This document shows, in pieces, positions 35,208 through 44,500 of a DNA stretch of 64,000 nt. The notes under the pieces are model-generated. The model made no database searches. It worked only from the letters and a program-made list of their open reading frames with translations, and was not told the DNA's origin. This DNA is from Brevundimonas vesicularis (GTDB taxonomy: Bacteria; Pseudomonadota; Alphaproteobacteria; Caulobacterales; Caulobacteraceae), in assembly GCF_027886425.1 (NCBI RefSeq), contig NZ_CP115671.1, forward strand, positions 1,860,001 through 1,924,000. Reading direction: 5' to 3'. A program made the position numbers and the translations under genes. Position 1 is the first letter of the stretch. Each line of letters begins with the position of its first letter.

Positions 35208-37471
35208 GCGGGTTCTCCATAGACGACGCCGCGTCCGTCGGTGGCGACATAGACCCGGCCGAAGACGCGCGGATCGCCGGCCACAGCCCTGAAGCGGCAC
35301 CCATATTCATGGCGGTCGTCGTTGACGCGCATCCACGTCCGTCCCTTGTCGTCGGAACGGAACACGCCCCGCACCGGACCCTGCGTGCCAATGGCGAACA
35401 GGGCAGGGTAGGTCGAACCGGCGGGCGGCTTGCCGAAGTCCATCATCTCCACGCTCAGCCCGCCATCGATCCAGTCGAACCGCTGACCGCCGTCGCGGCT
35501 GTAGTAAAGGCCGCTGCGTGATACGACCCACAGATCGCCCTCATGATCGGGCGTCGCCTTCAGCGGGAAGGCGGTCTCGCGCCAGGTCGGGCGATCATCG
35601 GCGGTGTTCGCGGGCAGGCCGCGCGACGGCACGGCGGCGAAGCTCTCGGCGCCGTCCACGCTGACGAACCAGGCGCCGGTGCGGAAATCCAGGGCGTAGA
35701 ACAGCATCGGATCCTTGCGGTCGGCCACCGGCCGCAGCAGAGGCGGCAGGCCCGCCGTGGGCTTCCACGTCCGTCCCCGATCCCGCGACCAGACGACCTG
35801 GGGCGTCGCCAGCACGAAGGTCGAACCGTCCGCCGACACCGTGATCGGGGCGTCGCGATACAGGTCCATGCGCGGATTGTCGGCGACGACCGGCGTCTCG
35901 CCCGAAGCCGGCCGGGGTCGGCCCAGCGGCTTCCAGGTCAGCCCGGCATCGTCGGACCAGGCCAGGGTCGAGCCGTCGTGCCCCTCCGAGGCGACGCCCT
36001 CGTGCGGCGTGCCGCTGCGCACCACGATGTCGGGCGCGGCGCCCGCATAGTCGATCTGATTGGTGTTGGCGAAGACGGGGGTGGTGAACTGGCGCTGGGG
36101 CGAGCGGTTCAGGTCTTCATGGGCGAAGCCGGATATGTCGCCGAACCCGGTCAGCAGTTGCGGTCCCTTCGGCGGACTGACCAAGGTGATGACGGCCGTC
36201 TGTTCGATTCCCTCGACCCATGGGGTCCAGTCTGTCGGCTGTTCGCGGTCGGCGGCAGACAGGTTGCGCGTCTCATAGACGGTGGCCCCTGTCGCATAGA
36301 CCAGCCGGTCCCCGTCGAACGGATCCAGCGCCAGGGCCGCGATCCACCAGCCGAAGTCCGGCCGGTCGTTGCCCCAATTCAGATAGGGGGTCGCGCTGAC
36401 GTCGTGGCGGGCCGCCTCTCGCAGGCTGATCCAGCTTCGGCCGTCGTCGGTGCTGCGCCAGATAGTGTCGCCGGGCTGCCAGCGGTTCAGGGTCGAGACC
36501 ATGATCACGCCCGGCCGTTTGCGATCCAGCGCGATCCCCATGAAGCCGCCGGACGGTCGGGGCGGGCTGATGTCGGTCCAAGCGCCGGTATTCGTATCCA
36601 ACCGCCAGACCGCGCCGTCCGTCACCCCGTTCGGTCCGATGCCCAGCGTACATGTCACATAGAGGATGCCCTGGTCGTCCAGTTCCGCCTTGGCCGCCGA
36701 CAACTCGGGGCGCGGTCCGCCCTCCACTGGCCGCCACGTCCGACCGGCGTCGTCGGAGCGATACAGGGCGTGTTCGTGCGGATCGGCGACGCCGACGAGT
36801 AGGGTCTTCGACTGCTGGCCGCGCGTCCCGCTGCGCGCATCGAAGACGACGAAGCTCAGCCCGCCGTGGGTGGCGCGGTCGCTGGGCATTCCTAGGCCCT
36901 TGAGCGGAAACCCGTCCACCTTGCGCCAGCTTGCGCCGCCGTCGGTGGAACGCTGCAGGCCGTCGTGGCGCGATCCGAAATAGAGGATGCGGTTGTCGTT
37001 GGGATCGATCGCCAGCCGTTCGCCCAGGCCCCGGCCGTCCTCGTTGCCGCCCATGCGGAAGGGAACTTCGGTTCGCCGCCATGTCTCGCCACGATCGGTC
37101 GAGCGCAGCATCGCGCCGGGGTCGCCCCTGTGAACGCCCACTGCTGCATGGACGATTTTGGGATCAACCGGGTCGGCGGCGATGCTCTCGATCCCGAAAT
37201 CGCCGGACCGGGGACTGGAGTCCATCAGCGGCGACCAGCGACCGTCGGCCGCATCGAACCGATAGGCTCCGCCCATGTCCGACCGCGCATAGGCCAGGCC
37301 TCGCTCGATCGGACTGAATACGATGCCGGGAATGAAGCCGCCTGCGCCCACGACGACATTGCGCCATACATAGGGCGCAGGTTCGCTCGCCAGCACCTGA
37401 CCAGCTGTCGCCATGGCCCCGGCGATAAACGCCATTAAGCCGGCTGTTCGTCGTGTCACGCCTGTCGTCAT
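35204..37471 (-). CDS. GH74 xyloglucanase
   Basis: 755 residues with a signal peptide (about 1-28, ending VLAS). Two seven-bladed propeller halves with repeated Asp-box-like motifs (STDRGETW, STDGGASW, SDDAGRTW, STDDGRSW). Catalytic aspartates match Asp65 in YARSDMGGAYR and Asp445 in FGDISGF. GH74 enzymes cut the beta-1,4-glucan backbone of xyloglucan, so this is the most diagnostic gene for the polymer. It heads a minus-strand unit GH74, GH29, CBM-like, with a XylR-type operator 45 bp before its start. Extracellular or surface location is likely. Confidence 0.93.
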   Translation of the reverse strand: MTTGVTRRTAGLMAFIAGAMATAGQVLASEPAPYVWRNVVVGAGGFIPGIVFSPIERGLAYARSDMGGAYRFDAADGRWSPLMDSSPRSGDFGIESIAADPVDPKIVHAAVGVHRGDPGAMLRSTDRGETWRRTEVPFRMGGNEDGRGLGERLAIDPNDNRILYFGSRHDGLQRSTDGGASWRKVDGFPLKGLGMPSDRATHGGLSFVVFDARSGTRGQQSKTLLVGVADPHEHALYRSDDAGRTWRPVEGGPRPELSAAKAELDDQGILYVTCTLGIGPNGVTDGAVWRLDTNTGAWTDISPPRPSGGFMGIALDRKRPGVIMVSTLNRWQPGDTIWRSTDDGRSWISLREAARHDVSATPYLNWGNDRPDFGWWIAALALDPFDGDRLVYATGATVYETRNLSAADREQPTDWTPWVEGIEQTAVITLVSPPKGPQLLTGFGDISGFAHEDLNRSPQRQFTTPVFANTNQIDYAGAAPDIVVRSGTPHEGVASEGHDGSTLAWSDDAGLTWKPLGRPRPASGETPVVADNPRMDLYRDAPITVSADGSTFVLATPQVVWSRDRGRTWKPTAGLPPLLRPVADRKDPMLFYALDFRTGAWFVSVDGAESFAAVPSRGLPANTADDRPTWRETAFPLKATPDHEGDLWVVSRSGLYYSRDGGQRFDWIDGGLSVEMMDFGKPPAGSTYPALFAIGTQGPVRGVFRSDDKGRTWMRVNDDRHEYGCRFRAVAGDPRVFGRVYVATDGRGVVYGEPA

Positions 37472-37514
37472 GCGGCCGTTTCTCCCTCATCGGCGACGTT
37501 GCTCCATCGCTCAA

Positions 37515-37528
37515 TGTTAGCGCTAACT
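37515..37528. promoter_or_regulatory. XylR-type operator, perfect GTTAGCGCTAAC
   Basis: A 12-bp perfect palindrome (37516-37527) inside TGTTAGCGCTAACT, sited between the divergent GH74 and GH3 genes. A TTGACA hexamer lies 8 bp further on the plus strand (37536-37541). It probably controls both directions. Confidence 0.85.
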
Positions 37529-37758
37529 TCAGTAGTTGACATCATTGTCATAGGTGCATCAAGTTGCGTCTGTAAAAATCAAGGCGTCGATCAACGACGT
37601 GTCGAGAGCGAACCTCGGGTTCAAACGGATTTCGCCGCTTTCGGCGCGGGGGGCGACGCCTGGATTTTTTCACACCCTGAGCGAACTTCCGGTGCGGCCT
37701 GAATGGTCGCGCCGGGTTTTTCGCCACATAGTTTCGCCGACAGCCCGACGGACCCGAC

Positions 37759-40311
37759 ATGACTCTCCGTATCCCGAACGCGCGCCGCAGCGCTGTTTCC
37801 GCCCTCGCACTGGGCGTCGCGCTCGCAACCGCCGCCTGCGCGGCAACGGGAGCGACCCGGACGTCGCCGGTTAAGGCCGTCACGCCCCAGGGCTCCATCG
37901 TGACCGACGCGACGCGCGCCCATCCGGCGCTTTGGCCCCGCGCAGCCTCGCCGGCTGCGATGATGGATGCGGCGACGGAAGCCTTCGTCACCGAACTGAT
38001 GAGCAGGATGACGCTGGAGGAGAAGGTCGGCCAGACGATCCAGGCGGACATCGGCTCGATCAAGCCTGAAAACCTGCTGACCTATCCGCTCGGCTCGATC
38101 CTGGCGGGCGGCAACTCCTCGCCGGGCGGCGACGAGCGCGCCTCGGCCCAGAAGTGGGTCGAACTGGCTCAGGCCTTCCGCGCGGCGGCCGCCCAGCGGC
38201 CGGGCGCCAGGATCCCGCTGATCTACGGCATCGACGCCGTTCATGGTCACAACAACATCGTCGGCGCCACCATCTTTCCGCACAACATCGGCCTGGGCGC
38301 CGCGCGTGATCCCGACCTGATCCGCCGCATCGGCGAGGCGACGGCGCTGGAGGTGGCGGTGACGGGCGCCGACTGGACCTTCGGCCCGACCCTGGCCGTG
38401 CCCCAGGACGACCGCTGGGGCCGCGCCTATGAAGGCTATGCCGAGAACCCGGAAGTGGCGCAAAGCTACGCCGGCCCGATGACCCTGGGCCTTCAGGGCG
38501 CGCTGTCGGCCGATCATCCGCTGACGCCCGGCCATATCGCGGGATCGGCCAAACACTTCCTGGCCGACGGCGGCACCACGGGCGGCAAGGACCAGGGCGA
38601 CTTCGCCGGGTCCGAACAGGAGATGATCCGCACCCATCTGTCCGGCTATCCCCAGGCCATCGACGCCGGCGTGCTGTCGATCATGGCCAGCTTCTCCAGC
38701 TGGAACGGCGTCAAACATTCGGGCAACGAGACCATTCTGACCGACGTGCTGCGCGGCCCGCTGGGCTTCGATGGCTTCGTGGTGTCGGACTGGAACGCCC
38801 ATGGCCAGCTGCCGGGCTGTTCGAACGAAAGCTGCGCCCTGGCCTTCAACGCCGGCATCGACATGTTCATGGCCCCCGACAGCTGGAAGCCCCTTTACGA
38901 AAACACCCTGGCCCAGGCCAAGTCGGGCGAAATCCCGATGGCGCGCCTGGACGAGGCGGTGCGCCGCATCCTGCGCGTCAAGGTCAAGACCGGCCTGTTC
39001 AACGACAGCCGCCCGGTCGAGGGGCATCTGAACGAGCTGGGTTCGCCCGCCCACCGCGCCCTAGCGCGCGAGGCGGTGCGCAAGTCGCTGGTGCTGCTGA
39101 AGAACGAGGGCTCGGTCCTGCCGATCCGCTCGGGCGCGCGGGTGCTGGTCGCCGGTCACGCCGACGATATCGGCCAGGCCTCGGGCGGCTGGACCCTGAC
39201 GTGGCAGGGCACGGGCAACTCGAACGCCGACTTCCCCAACGGCCAGTCGATTTGGAGCGGCATCCGCGAGGCGGTCGCCGCCGGCGGCGGCCAGGCGACG
39301 CTCAGCGCCAATGGCTCCTTCACCCAGAAACCTGACGTGGCCATCGTCGTCTTCGGCGAAACACCCTATGCCGAATTCCAGGGCGATGTGGACACGCTGG
39401 ACTTCCTGCCGACCGAACCGCTGGAGACGTTGAAGCGCCTGAAGGCGGCGGGCGTTCCGACCGTGTCGGTCTTCCTGTCGGGCCGCCCGATGTGGACCAA
39501 CCCTGAGATCAATGCATCCGACGCCTTCGTCGCCGCTTGGCTGCCGGGCACTGAGGGCGGCGGAATCGCCGATGTGCTGGTCGGCGATGCGGCGGGCAAG
39601 CCGCGCAACGACTTCACAGGAACCCTGTCCTTCAGCTGGCCCAAAACCGCCAAGGGCGAGCCGCTGAACGTGGGTCAGCCGGGTTACGACGCGCAGTTCG
39701 CCTATGGCTACGGCCTGACCTACGCCCGTCCGGCGCGGGTCGGCGCCCTGTCCGAAGACAGCGGCGTCGTCGGGTCCGGCAGCAATCTGGATCGCTATTT
39801 CGTCGATGGCCGCTTCGTCGCGCCCTGGTCGCTGATGCTGCGCGACGCGGGCGGCGAGTTCCGTCTGGGTTCTGAAAAGAGCGGCGCCAGTCCGCGCGGC
39901 GGCGTCTCGGTGCGCTCCACCGACGGCGCAGGCCAAGAATCGGCGCGCGCCCTGACCTTCTCGCACGGCGGGGGGCAGGCCATCATCGCGGCTCAAGCGG
40001 TCGATCTGACGCGCCAGTCGAACGGCGAGATGGCCATCGCCTTCCGCTATCGCGGGGACGCACGGCCCAAGGGGGCCGTCTTCCTGACCTTGGGCGCCGG
40101 TTCGGTCGACATCTCCAGCCTGATCGCCGCCGCTCCAGTGGGCGAATGGCGCACGCTAAAGGTGCGTCTGTCGTGCCTGCGTGACCGCGGCGCCGACATC
40201 GCCGCCGTCGATCAACCCTGGGGCCTGCGCACCAACGCCGACTTCGCGGTCACGGTCGAGGATATCCGCCTGGCGTCGAACGAGGGCGACGCCGTCTGTC
40301 CGACGCAGTAG
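37759..40311 (+). CDS. GH3 beta-glucosidase (exo-glucanase type)
   Basis: 850 residues. Lipoprotein-like signal (ALATAACAAT). GH3 domain with TLEEKVGQTIQADI, the substrate block AKHFLADGGTT and nucleophile Asp344 in VVSDWNAHG; a second alpha/beta domain and a C-terminal jelly-roll region (residues ~680-845) as in ExoP-type exo-1,3/1,4-glucosidases. It would free glucose from the stripped xyloglucan backbone. First gene downstream of the bidirectional XylR-type operator, followed by an antiporter and GH39. Confidence 0.9.
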   Translation: MTLRIPNARRSAVSALALGVALATAACAATGATRTSPVKAVTPQGSIVTDATRAHPALWPRAASPAAMMDAATEAFVTELMSRMTLEEKVGQTIQADIGSIKPENLLTYPLGSILAGGNSSPGGDERASAQKWVELAQAFRAAAAQRPGARIPLIYGIDAVHGHNNIVGATIFPHNIGLGAARDPDLIRRIGEATALEVAVTGADWTFGPTLAVPQDDRWGRAYEGYAENPEVAQSYAGPMTLGLQGALSADHPLTPGHIAGSAKHFLADGGTTGGKDQGDFAGSEQEMIRTHLSGYPQAIDAGVLSIMASFSSWNGVKHSGNETILTDVLRGPLGFDGFVVSDWNAHGQLPGCSNESCALAFNAGIDMFMAPDSWKPLYENTLAQAKSGEIPMARLDEAVRRILRVKVKTGLFNDSRPVEGHLNELGSPAHRALAREAVRKSLVLLKNEGSVLPIRSGARVLVAGHADDIGQASGGWTLTWQGTGNSNADFPNGQSIWSGIREAVAAGGGQATLSANGSFTQKPDVAIVVFGETPYAEFQGDVDTLDFLPTEPLETLKRLKAAGVPTVSVFLSGRPMWTNPEINASDAFVAAWLPGTEGGGIADVLVGDAAGKPRNDFTGTLSFSWPKTAKGEPLNVGQPGYDAQFAYGYGLTYARPARVGALSEDSGVVGSGSNLDRYFVDGRFVAPWSLMLRDAGGEFRLGSEKSGASPRGGVSVRSTDGAGQESARALTFSHGGGQAIIAAQAVDLTRQSNGEMAIAFRYRGDARPKGAVFLTLGAGSVDISSLIAAAPVGEWRTLKVRLSCLRDRGADIAAVDQPWGLRTNADFAVTVEDIRLASNEGDAVCPTQ

Positions 40312-40341
40312 GCTGGCGCTCGCCAAGGGGGAACCGGCCGC

Positions 40342-41663
40342 ATGACCAATGCTGAACTGAGCGTGGCCTTCTTCCTGCAGATGGCGATCATCATCGCCGC
40401 CTGCCGCATCGTGGGCTGGCTGGCCAAGCGCTACTTCGGCCAACCGCAGGTGGTGGGCGAAATGATCGCCGGGGTGATCCTGGGCCCGTCGTTGTTCGGC
40501 CTGTTGGCACCGGACTTTCAGGCAGCCCTGTTCCCTAGGGAGTCGCGGTCGATTCTGTTCGTCGGCGCCCAGTTGGGCGTCGGCCTCTACATGTTCCTGA
40601 TCGGGCTGGGCTTCCGTCGCGATCACTTCAGGGCCAATGCGAAAAGCGCGGCCGCCGTGTCGCTAGCGGGCATGGCGGCGCCCTTCCTGGTCGCCGTAGC
40701 CATTGCGCCCTGGCTGGTCGCTGAGGGTCTGTTCGGGCAGGGCGTCCAGACCTGGCAGGCCATGCTGTTCATGGGCGCGGCCATCTCGATCACCGCTTTC
40801 CCCATGCTGGCGCGCATCATCCATGAGCGGGGCCTCAGCGGCACGCGGCTAGGGTCGTTGTCTCTGGCGGCCGGCGCCATCGACGACGCCGGCGCCTGGT
40901 GCGTCTTGGCCATCGTTTTGGCCAGCTTCGGCGCCGGGCCGATGCTGGCCGTGACGGCCATCGCGGGGGCGGCGCCTTCGCCCTGTTCATGCTGACGCTG
41001 GGACCGAAGCTGCTGGCGCCGCTGGGCCGGATCGTCGAGCGGGAAGGGCGGCTCAGCCCGACCGTGCTTGGGATCGTGCTGATCCTGTTCATGCTCAGCG
41101 CCTGGGCTATGGACGCAGTCGGCATCCATGCCGTCTTCGGCGGCTTCATCCTGGGCGTCGCCATGCCGCGCGGTCTCTTGAGTGACGAAGTCAAGCGTCA
41201 GCTGGAGCCGTTCGCCGTGCTGGTGCTGCTGCCGATGTTCTTCACCTTCTCGGGGCTGAACACCCAGCTGACCATGGTCAATAGCCTGGGGCTGCTAGCC
41301 GTGACCGTCGTTATCCTGCTGGGCTCCATCCTCGCCAAGGGCGGCGCCTGCTGGGCCGCCGCGCGCCTGACGGGTCAGGACAACGCCACGGCCATGGGCA
41401 TCGGCGCCCTGATGAACGCGCGCGGCCTGATGGAGCTGATCATCATCAACATCGGCCTGCAAAAGGGCGTCATCGGCCCGGCCCTGTTCTCCATCCTGGT
41501 GCTGATGGCGATCGTCACCACCCTAATGGCCTCCCCCCTGTTCGAGTGGGTTTACGGCAGGAAGGCGAGAGAGCGGGGCGAACTGGGGGCTGGAGATGAT
41601 CCCGATGATACTGCGCCGATACACGCCCGAACAACCGGCTACGATCAAGGACTATACCCATGA
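40342..41663 (+). pseudogene. Kef/CPA2-type cation:proton antiporter, frameshifted
   Basis: The first frame (ATG 40342, GGGGGAA upstream) gives a membrane protein from AFFLQMAIIIAACRIVGWLA through residue ~205. It then derails at the G-run GGGGG (40965-40969): AIAGAAPSPCSC and a stop. Adding one G gives AIAGGGAFALFMLTLGPKLL, and the second frame continues to a normal end at 41663 (total ~440 residues). CPA2 features include VGEMIAGVILGPSLFG and the later GALMNARGLMELIIIN. A homopolymer site makes sequencing error a serious alternative. It sits oddly between GH3 and GH39 and overlaps GH39 by 4 bp, so it belongs to the unit. Confidence 0.75.
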
Positions 41664-43234
41664 AGCGCTCACACATCAGAAGCCTGGCGCTGGTCGCAGC
41701 GCTTGTCGGCGCCCCGTTGACTGCGAGCGCCCAGACGGCAGATCCGAGGGTGATCTCGGTCGATGTCGGCGGGCCGTCCACACCCCGCGACCGAATGGCC
41801 GATTTTTCGGTCGGCGCCGACTATCCGGGCACGACGATCCGTGAGGATGCCTTGGCGCAGTTGAAGACCGCGCGCGAAGAACTGGGCTTCCGCTACATCC
41901 GATTCCACGACATTTTCCACGACGACATGGGCGTCTACCGCGAAGTCGACGGCCGTCCGGTCTATGACTGGACGCGGATCGACCAGCTTTACGACCGCTT
42001 CCTGGCGATGGGGATCAAGCCCTTCGTCGAGCTGGGCTTCACCCCAGATGCGATGAAGACGTCGGATCAGACCATCTTCTACTGGAAGGGCAACACGTCC
42101 CATCCGCAGCCGGAGAAATGGACAGGTCTGATCGACACCTTTGTGCGGCATCTGATCGACCGCTATGGCGTCGAGGAAGTGCGGAGCTGGTATTTTGAGT
42201 TCTGGAACGAGCCGAACCTGGCCGGCTTCTGGGAGGGCGCGTATCAGGCGGCCTATTTTGACTACTATGGCCGCACGGTTCGGGCCATCAAGGCGATCGA
42301 CCCCGCCTTGCGTGTGGGCGGGCCGTCCACCGCCGGTGCGGCGTGGGTTCTCGAGTTCCTGGCCTATGCCGACCAGCATGATGCGCCGGTCAGTTTTGTC
42401 ACCACACACACCTATGGCGTCGAGGGCGGCTTCCTGGACGAGAAGGGCGAAGGGGACAACAGGCTGTCGCGCAATCCAGACGCCGTCGTCAGCGACGTGC
42501 GCAAGGTTCGGGCCGAGATCGAGGCCTCACCCACGCCCGGCCTGCCGCTGTTCTTCACGGAATGGAACACCAGCTATAATCCGCGTGATCCTATCCACGA
42601 CGACTATTTCGGCGCGTCCTATATCCTGACCAAGCTGCGTCAGAGCGAGGGTCTGGCGCAGGGCATGAGCTATTGGGCCTACAGCGACCTGTTCGAAGAG
42701 CCAGGCCCGCAGACCAAACCATTCGATGGCGGCTTCGGACTGATGAATCCCCAGGGCGTGCGCAAGCCGACGTGGTTCGCCTACAAATATCTGAACAGCA
42801 TGGGCGACCGCGAACTACCGACTGGCGACGAACAAAGCATCGCAGCGCTGAAAGACGACACGGTGCAGGTGCTGGCCTGGCGCTACGAACTGCCGGACCA
42901 GCCGATCAGCAACCGACCCTTTTTCCGCCAGGTGCGGGAGCCTGCGACGGCTGCGCCTTTGAGGATCGCATTGAGCGGCCTGCGCCCCGGCGTTCATGTC
43001 GCCACGATCCGCCGCGTCGGTTTCAAGTCGAATGACGCATACACCGCCTATCTGGAGATGGGATCGCCGGCGACGCTCAGTGAAGAACAGTTGGAGGCAC
43101 TGCAAACGCTGACGCTGGACCAACCAGAGACCCTGACGGTCACCGCTCGTGCCGACGGTGAGGCCCAGATGGAGGTGCCTATGCGTGTCTACGACGTGGT
43201 CATGGTCGAGATCGCGGCCTCGCAGGGACGCTGA
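41660..43234 (+). CDS. GH39-type beta-xylosidase
   Basis: 524 residues with a signal peptide (ends TASAQ, about residue 25). GH-A clan barrel with acid/base Glu184 in FWNEPNLAGFW and nucleophile Glu301 in FFTEWNTSYN, plus a C-terminal beta-sandwich; the pattern is that of GH39 beta-xylosidases. It would cut beta-linked xylose, from xylan fragments or the beta-xylosyl parts of side chains. It overlaps the frameshifted antiporter by ATGA. The next gene, xylR, starts 197 bp later. Confidence 0.85.
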   Translation: MKRSHIRSLALVAALVGAPLTASAQTADPRVISVDVGGPSTPRDRMADFSVGADYPGTTIREDALAQLKTAREELGFRYIRFHDIFHDDMGVYREVDGRPVYDWTRIDQLYDRFLAMGIKPFVELGFTPDAMKTSDQTIFYWKGNTSHPQPEKWTGLIDTFVRHLIDRYGVEEVRSWYFEFWNEPNLAGFWEGAYQAAYFDYYGRTVRAIKAIDPALRVGGPSTAGAAWVLEFLAYADQHDAPVSFVTTHTYGVEGGFLDEKGEGDNRLSRNPDAVVSDVRKVRAEIEASPTPGLPLFFTEWNTSYNPRDPIHDDYFGASYILTKLRQSEGLAQGMSYWAYSDLFEEPGPQTKPFDGGFGLMNPQGVRKPTWFAYKYLNSMGDRELPTGDEQSIAALKDDTVQVLAWRYELPDQPISNRPFFRQVREPATAAPLRIALSGLRPGVHVATIRRVGFKSNDAYTAYLEMGSPATLSEEQLEALQTLTLDQPETLTVTARADGEAQMEVPMRVYDVVMVEIAASQGR

Positions 43235-43431
43235 AGCTCAAAGGCGCGGCTGTGACTTCAAATCCCTCCAGCTCAATTCGCTAGCCGCCGTCTTGGCGAA
43301 TGGGGCGAGCCGGGTGTCGTCCAGCCTATTTCCGCAGAGATAGTCAGCAGATGGGCGTCGTCCGTGGAGCCTGGACCGACGGGCATTGCAAATGGTGGAC
43401 GTAACTGCGTGAGCGTGCTGCTGTCTCTGAC

Positions 43432-44445
43432 GTGACTGATCAACAGAATCCCCGCCGCAACCACACCATGGGCGATATCGCGCGCCTAGCCGGCGTGTCG
43501 CCAATGACGGTGTCGCGCGTGGTCAATGGCGATGCGCGGGTGCGCGAGGCGACGCGTGAGCGCGTCGAGGCGATCATTCGAGAGACCGGCTACGTGCCCG
43601 ATCCCGCGGCGCGAATCCTGGCGCGGGCCGGAGGTGGACGGATCGGCCTGCTCTACGCCAACCCGTCCAGCGCCTATCTGGCCGAACTTCTGTCGGGCGC
43701 CCTGGATGGGGCGCGATCGGTAGGTTTGCTGCTGCTGATCGAGCCATCGCGGCCCGGCGCGCCTGATGAAGAGCGCGAAGCGGTTCAGCGGCTGGCGGCC
43801 GGCGGAGCACAGGGTGTGATCGTTCCGCCGCCGCTGGGCGAATCGGACGCCACCCTGGACGCTATCGGCAAGAGCGGGATGAAGGCGGTGGTTCTGGCGG
43901 CGCCCGCGCTTCGGGACGGTCTGATCTCCCTGCGGGTGGACGACCAGGGTGCGGCCCACGAGATGATGCGGCATCTGCTGGGGTTGGGCCACCGCGCCGT
44001 CGGCTTCGTCGAAGGGCGTCGGGATCAGAGCGCCACTGCGGATCGTCGCCACGGCGCCCAAGTCGCGGTCGATGCGGTGAAGGGCGCGACGATGTGGGCC
44101 GAGGCGGGCGACTTCACTTATCGTTCCGGCTTCCAGGCGGGGCAGCGGCTGCTGGGGCGCTCACCCCGGCCGACGGCCATTTTCGCCAGTAACGATGACA
44201 TGGCCGCAGGCGTTCTGGCGGCCGTTCACGCTGCGGGCCTGTCGACACCGGGCGACATATCGGTGGCCGGGTTCGATGATACCTATTTGGCCGCCAGCGT
44301 CTGGCCGACCCTGACCACCATCCGCCAGCCGGTCGCCGAAATGGCCCGATCGGCCGCGGTCATCCTGGGGCGTGGCGGCGAGGCGGACGGTCCAGTCCCC
44401 CACCAATTCATCGCCAGAGAAAGCACCGCGCCTCCATACGATTGA
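43432..44445 (+). CDS. xylR: LacI-family regulator of xylose and xyloglucan genes (XylR-like)
   Basis: 337 residues from GTG 43432. LacI helix-turn-helix at residues 13-60 (TMGDIARLAGVSPMTVSRVV) and a periplasmic-binding-like sensor domain with the usual FASNDDMAAGVL and ISVAGFDDTYLA. In Caulobacter a LacI-type repressor, XylR, controls xylX and many other genes and is released by xylose. Here the regulator lies directly upstream of the xyl operon, with the operator 21-34 bp after its stop. It probably represses the three operator-bearing promoters in this window. The start codon is uncertain (ATG 43468 possible). Confidence 0.85.
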   Translation: MTDQQNPRRNHTMGDIARLAGVSPMTVSRVVNGDARVREATRERVEAIIRETGYVPDPAARILARAGGGRIGLLYANPSSAYLAELLSGALDGARSVGLLLLIEPSRPGAPDEEREAVQRLAAGGAQGVIVPPPLGESDATLDAIGKSGMKAVVLAAPALRDGLISLRVDDQGAAHEMMRHLLGLGHRAVGFVEGRRDQSATADRRHGAQVAVDAVKGATMWAEAGDFTYRSGFQAGQRLLGRSPRPTAIFASNDDMAAGVLAAVHAAGLSTPGDISVAGFDDTYLAASVWPTLTTIRQPVAEMARSAAVILGRGGEADGPVPHQFIARESTAPPYD

Positions 44446-44470
44446 CATCCATCCCTTGCTCAAAGATGTT
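44442..44470 (+). promoter_or_regulatory. Candidate xylX promoter
   Basis: TTGACA (44442-44447) overlapping the xylR stop, 17 nt, then GATGTT (44465-44470), which runs into the operator. GCTCAAAG at 44458-44465 loosely matches the Caulobacter sigma-73 minus-10. Binding of the repressor would block polymerase. Confidence 0.5.
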
Positions 44471-44480
44471 AGCGCTAACA
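44467..44480. promoter_or_regulatory. XylR operator, perfect 14-bp palindrome TGTTAGCGCTAACA
   Basis: Perfect inverted repeat 20 bp before the xylX start and overlapping the predicted minus-10. The strongest of three sites in the window; the others are at 22873 and 37515. Confidence 0.9.
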
Positions 44481-44500
44481 CGTCCGAGAGCGTGGGGAGG

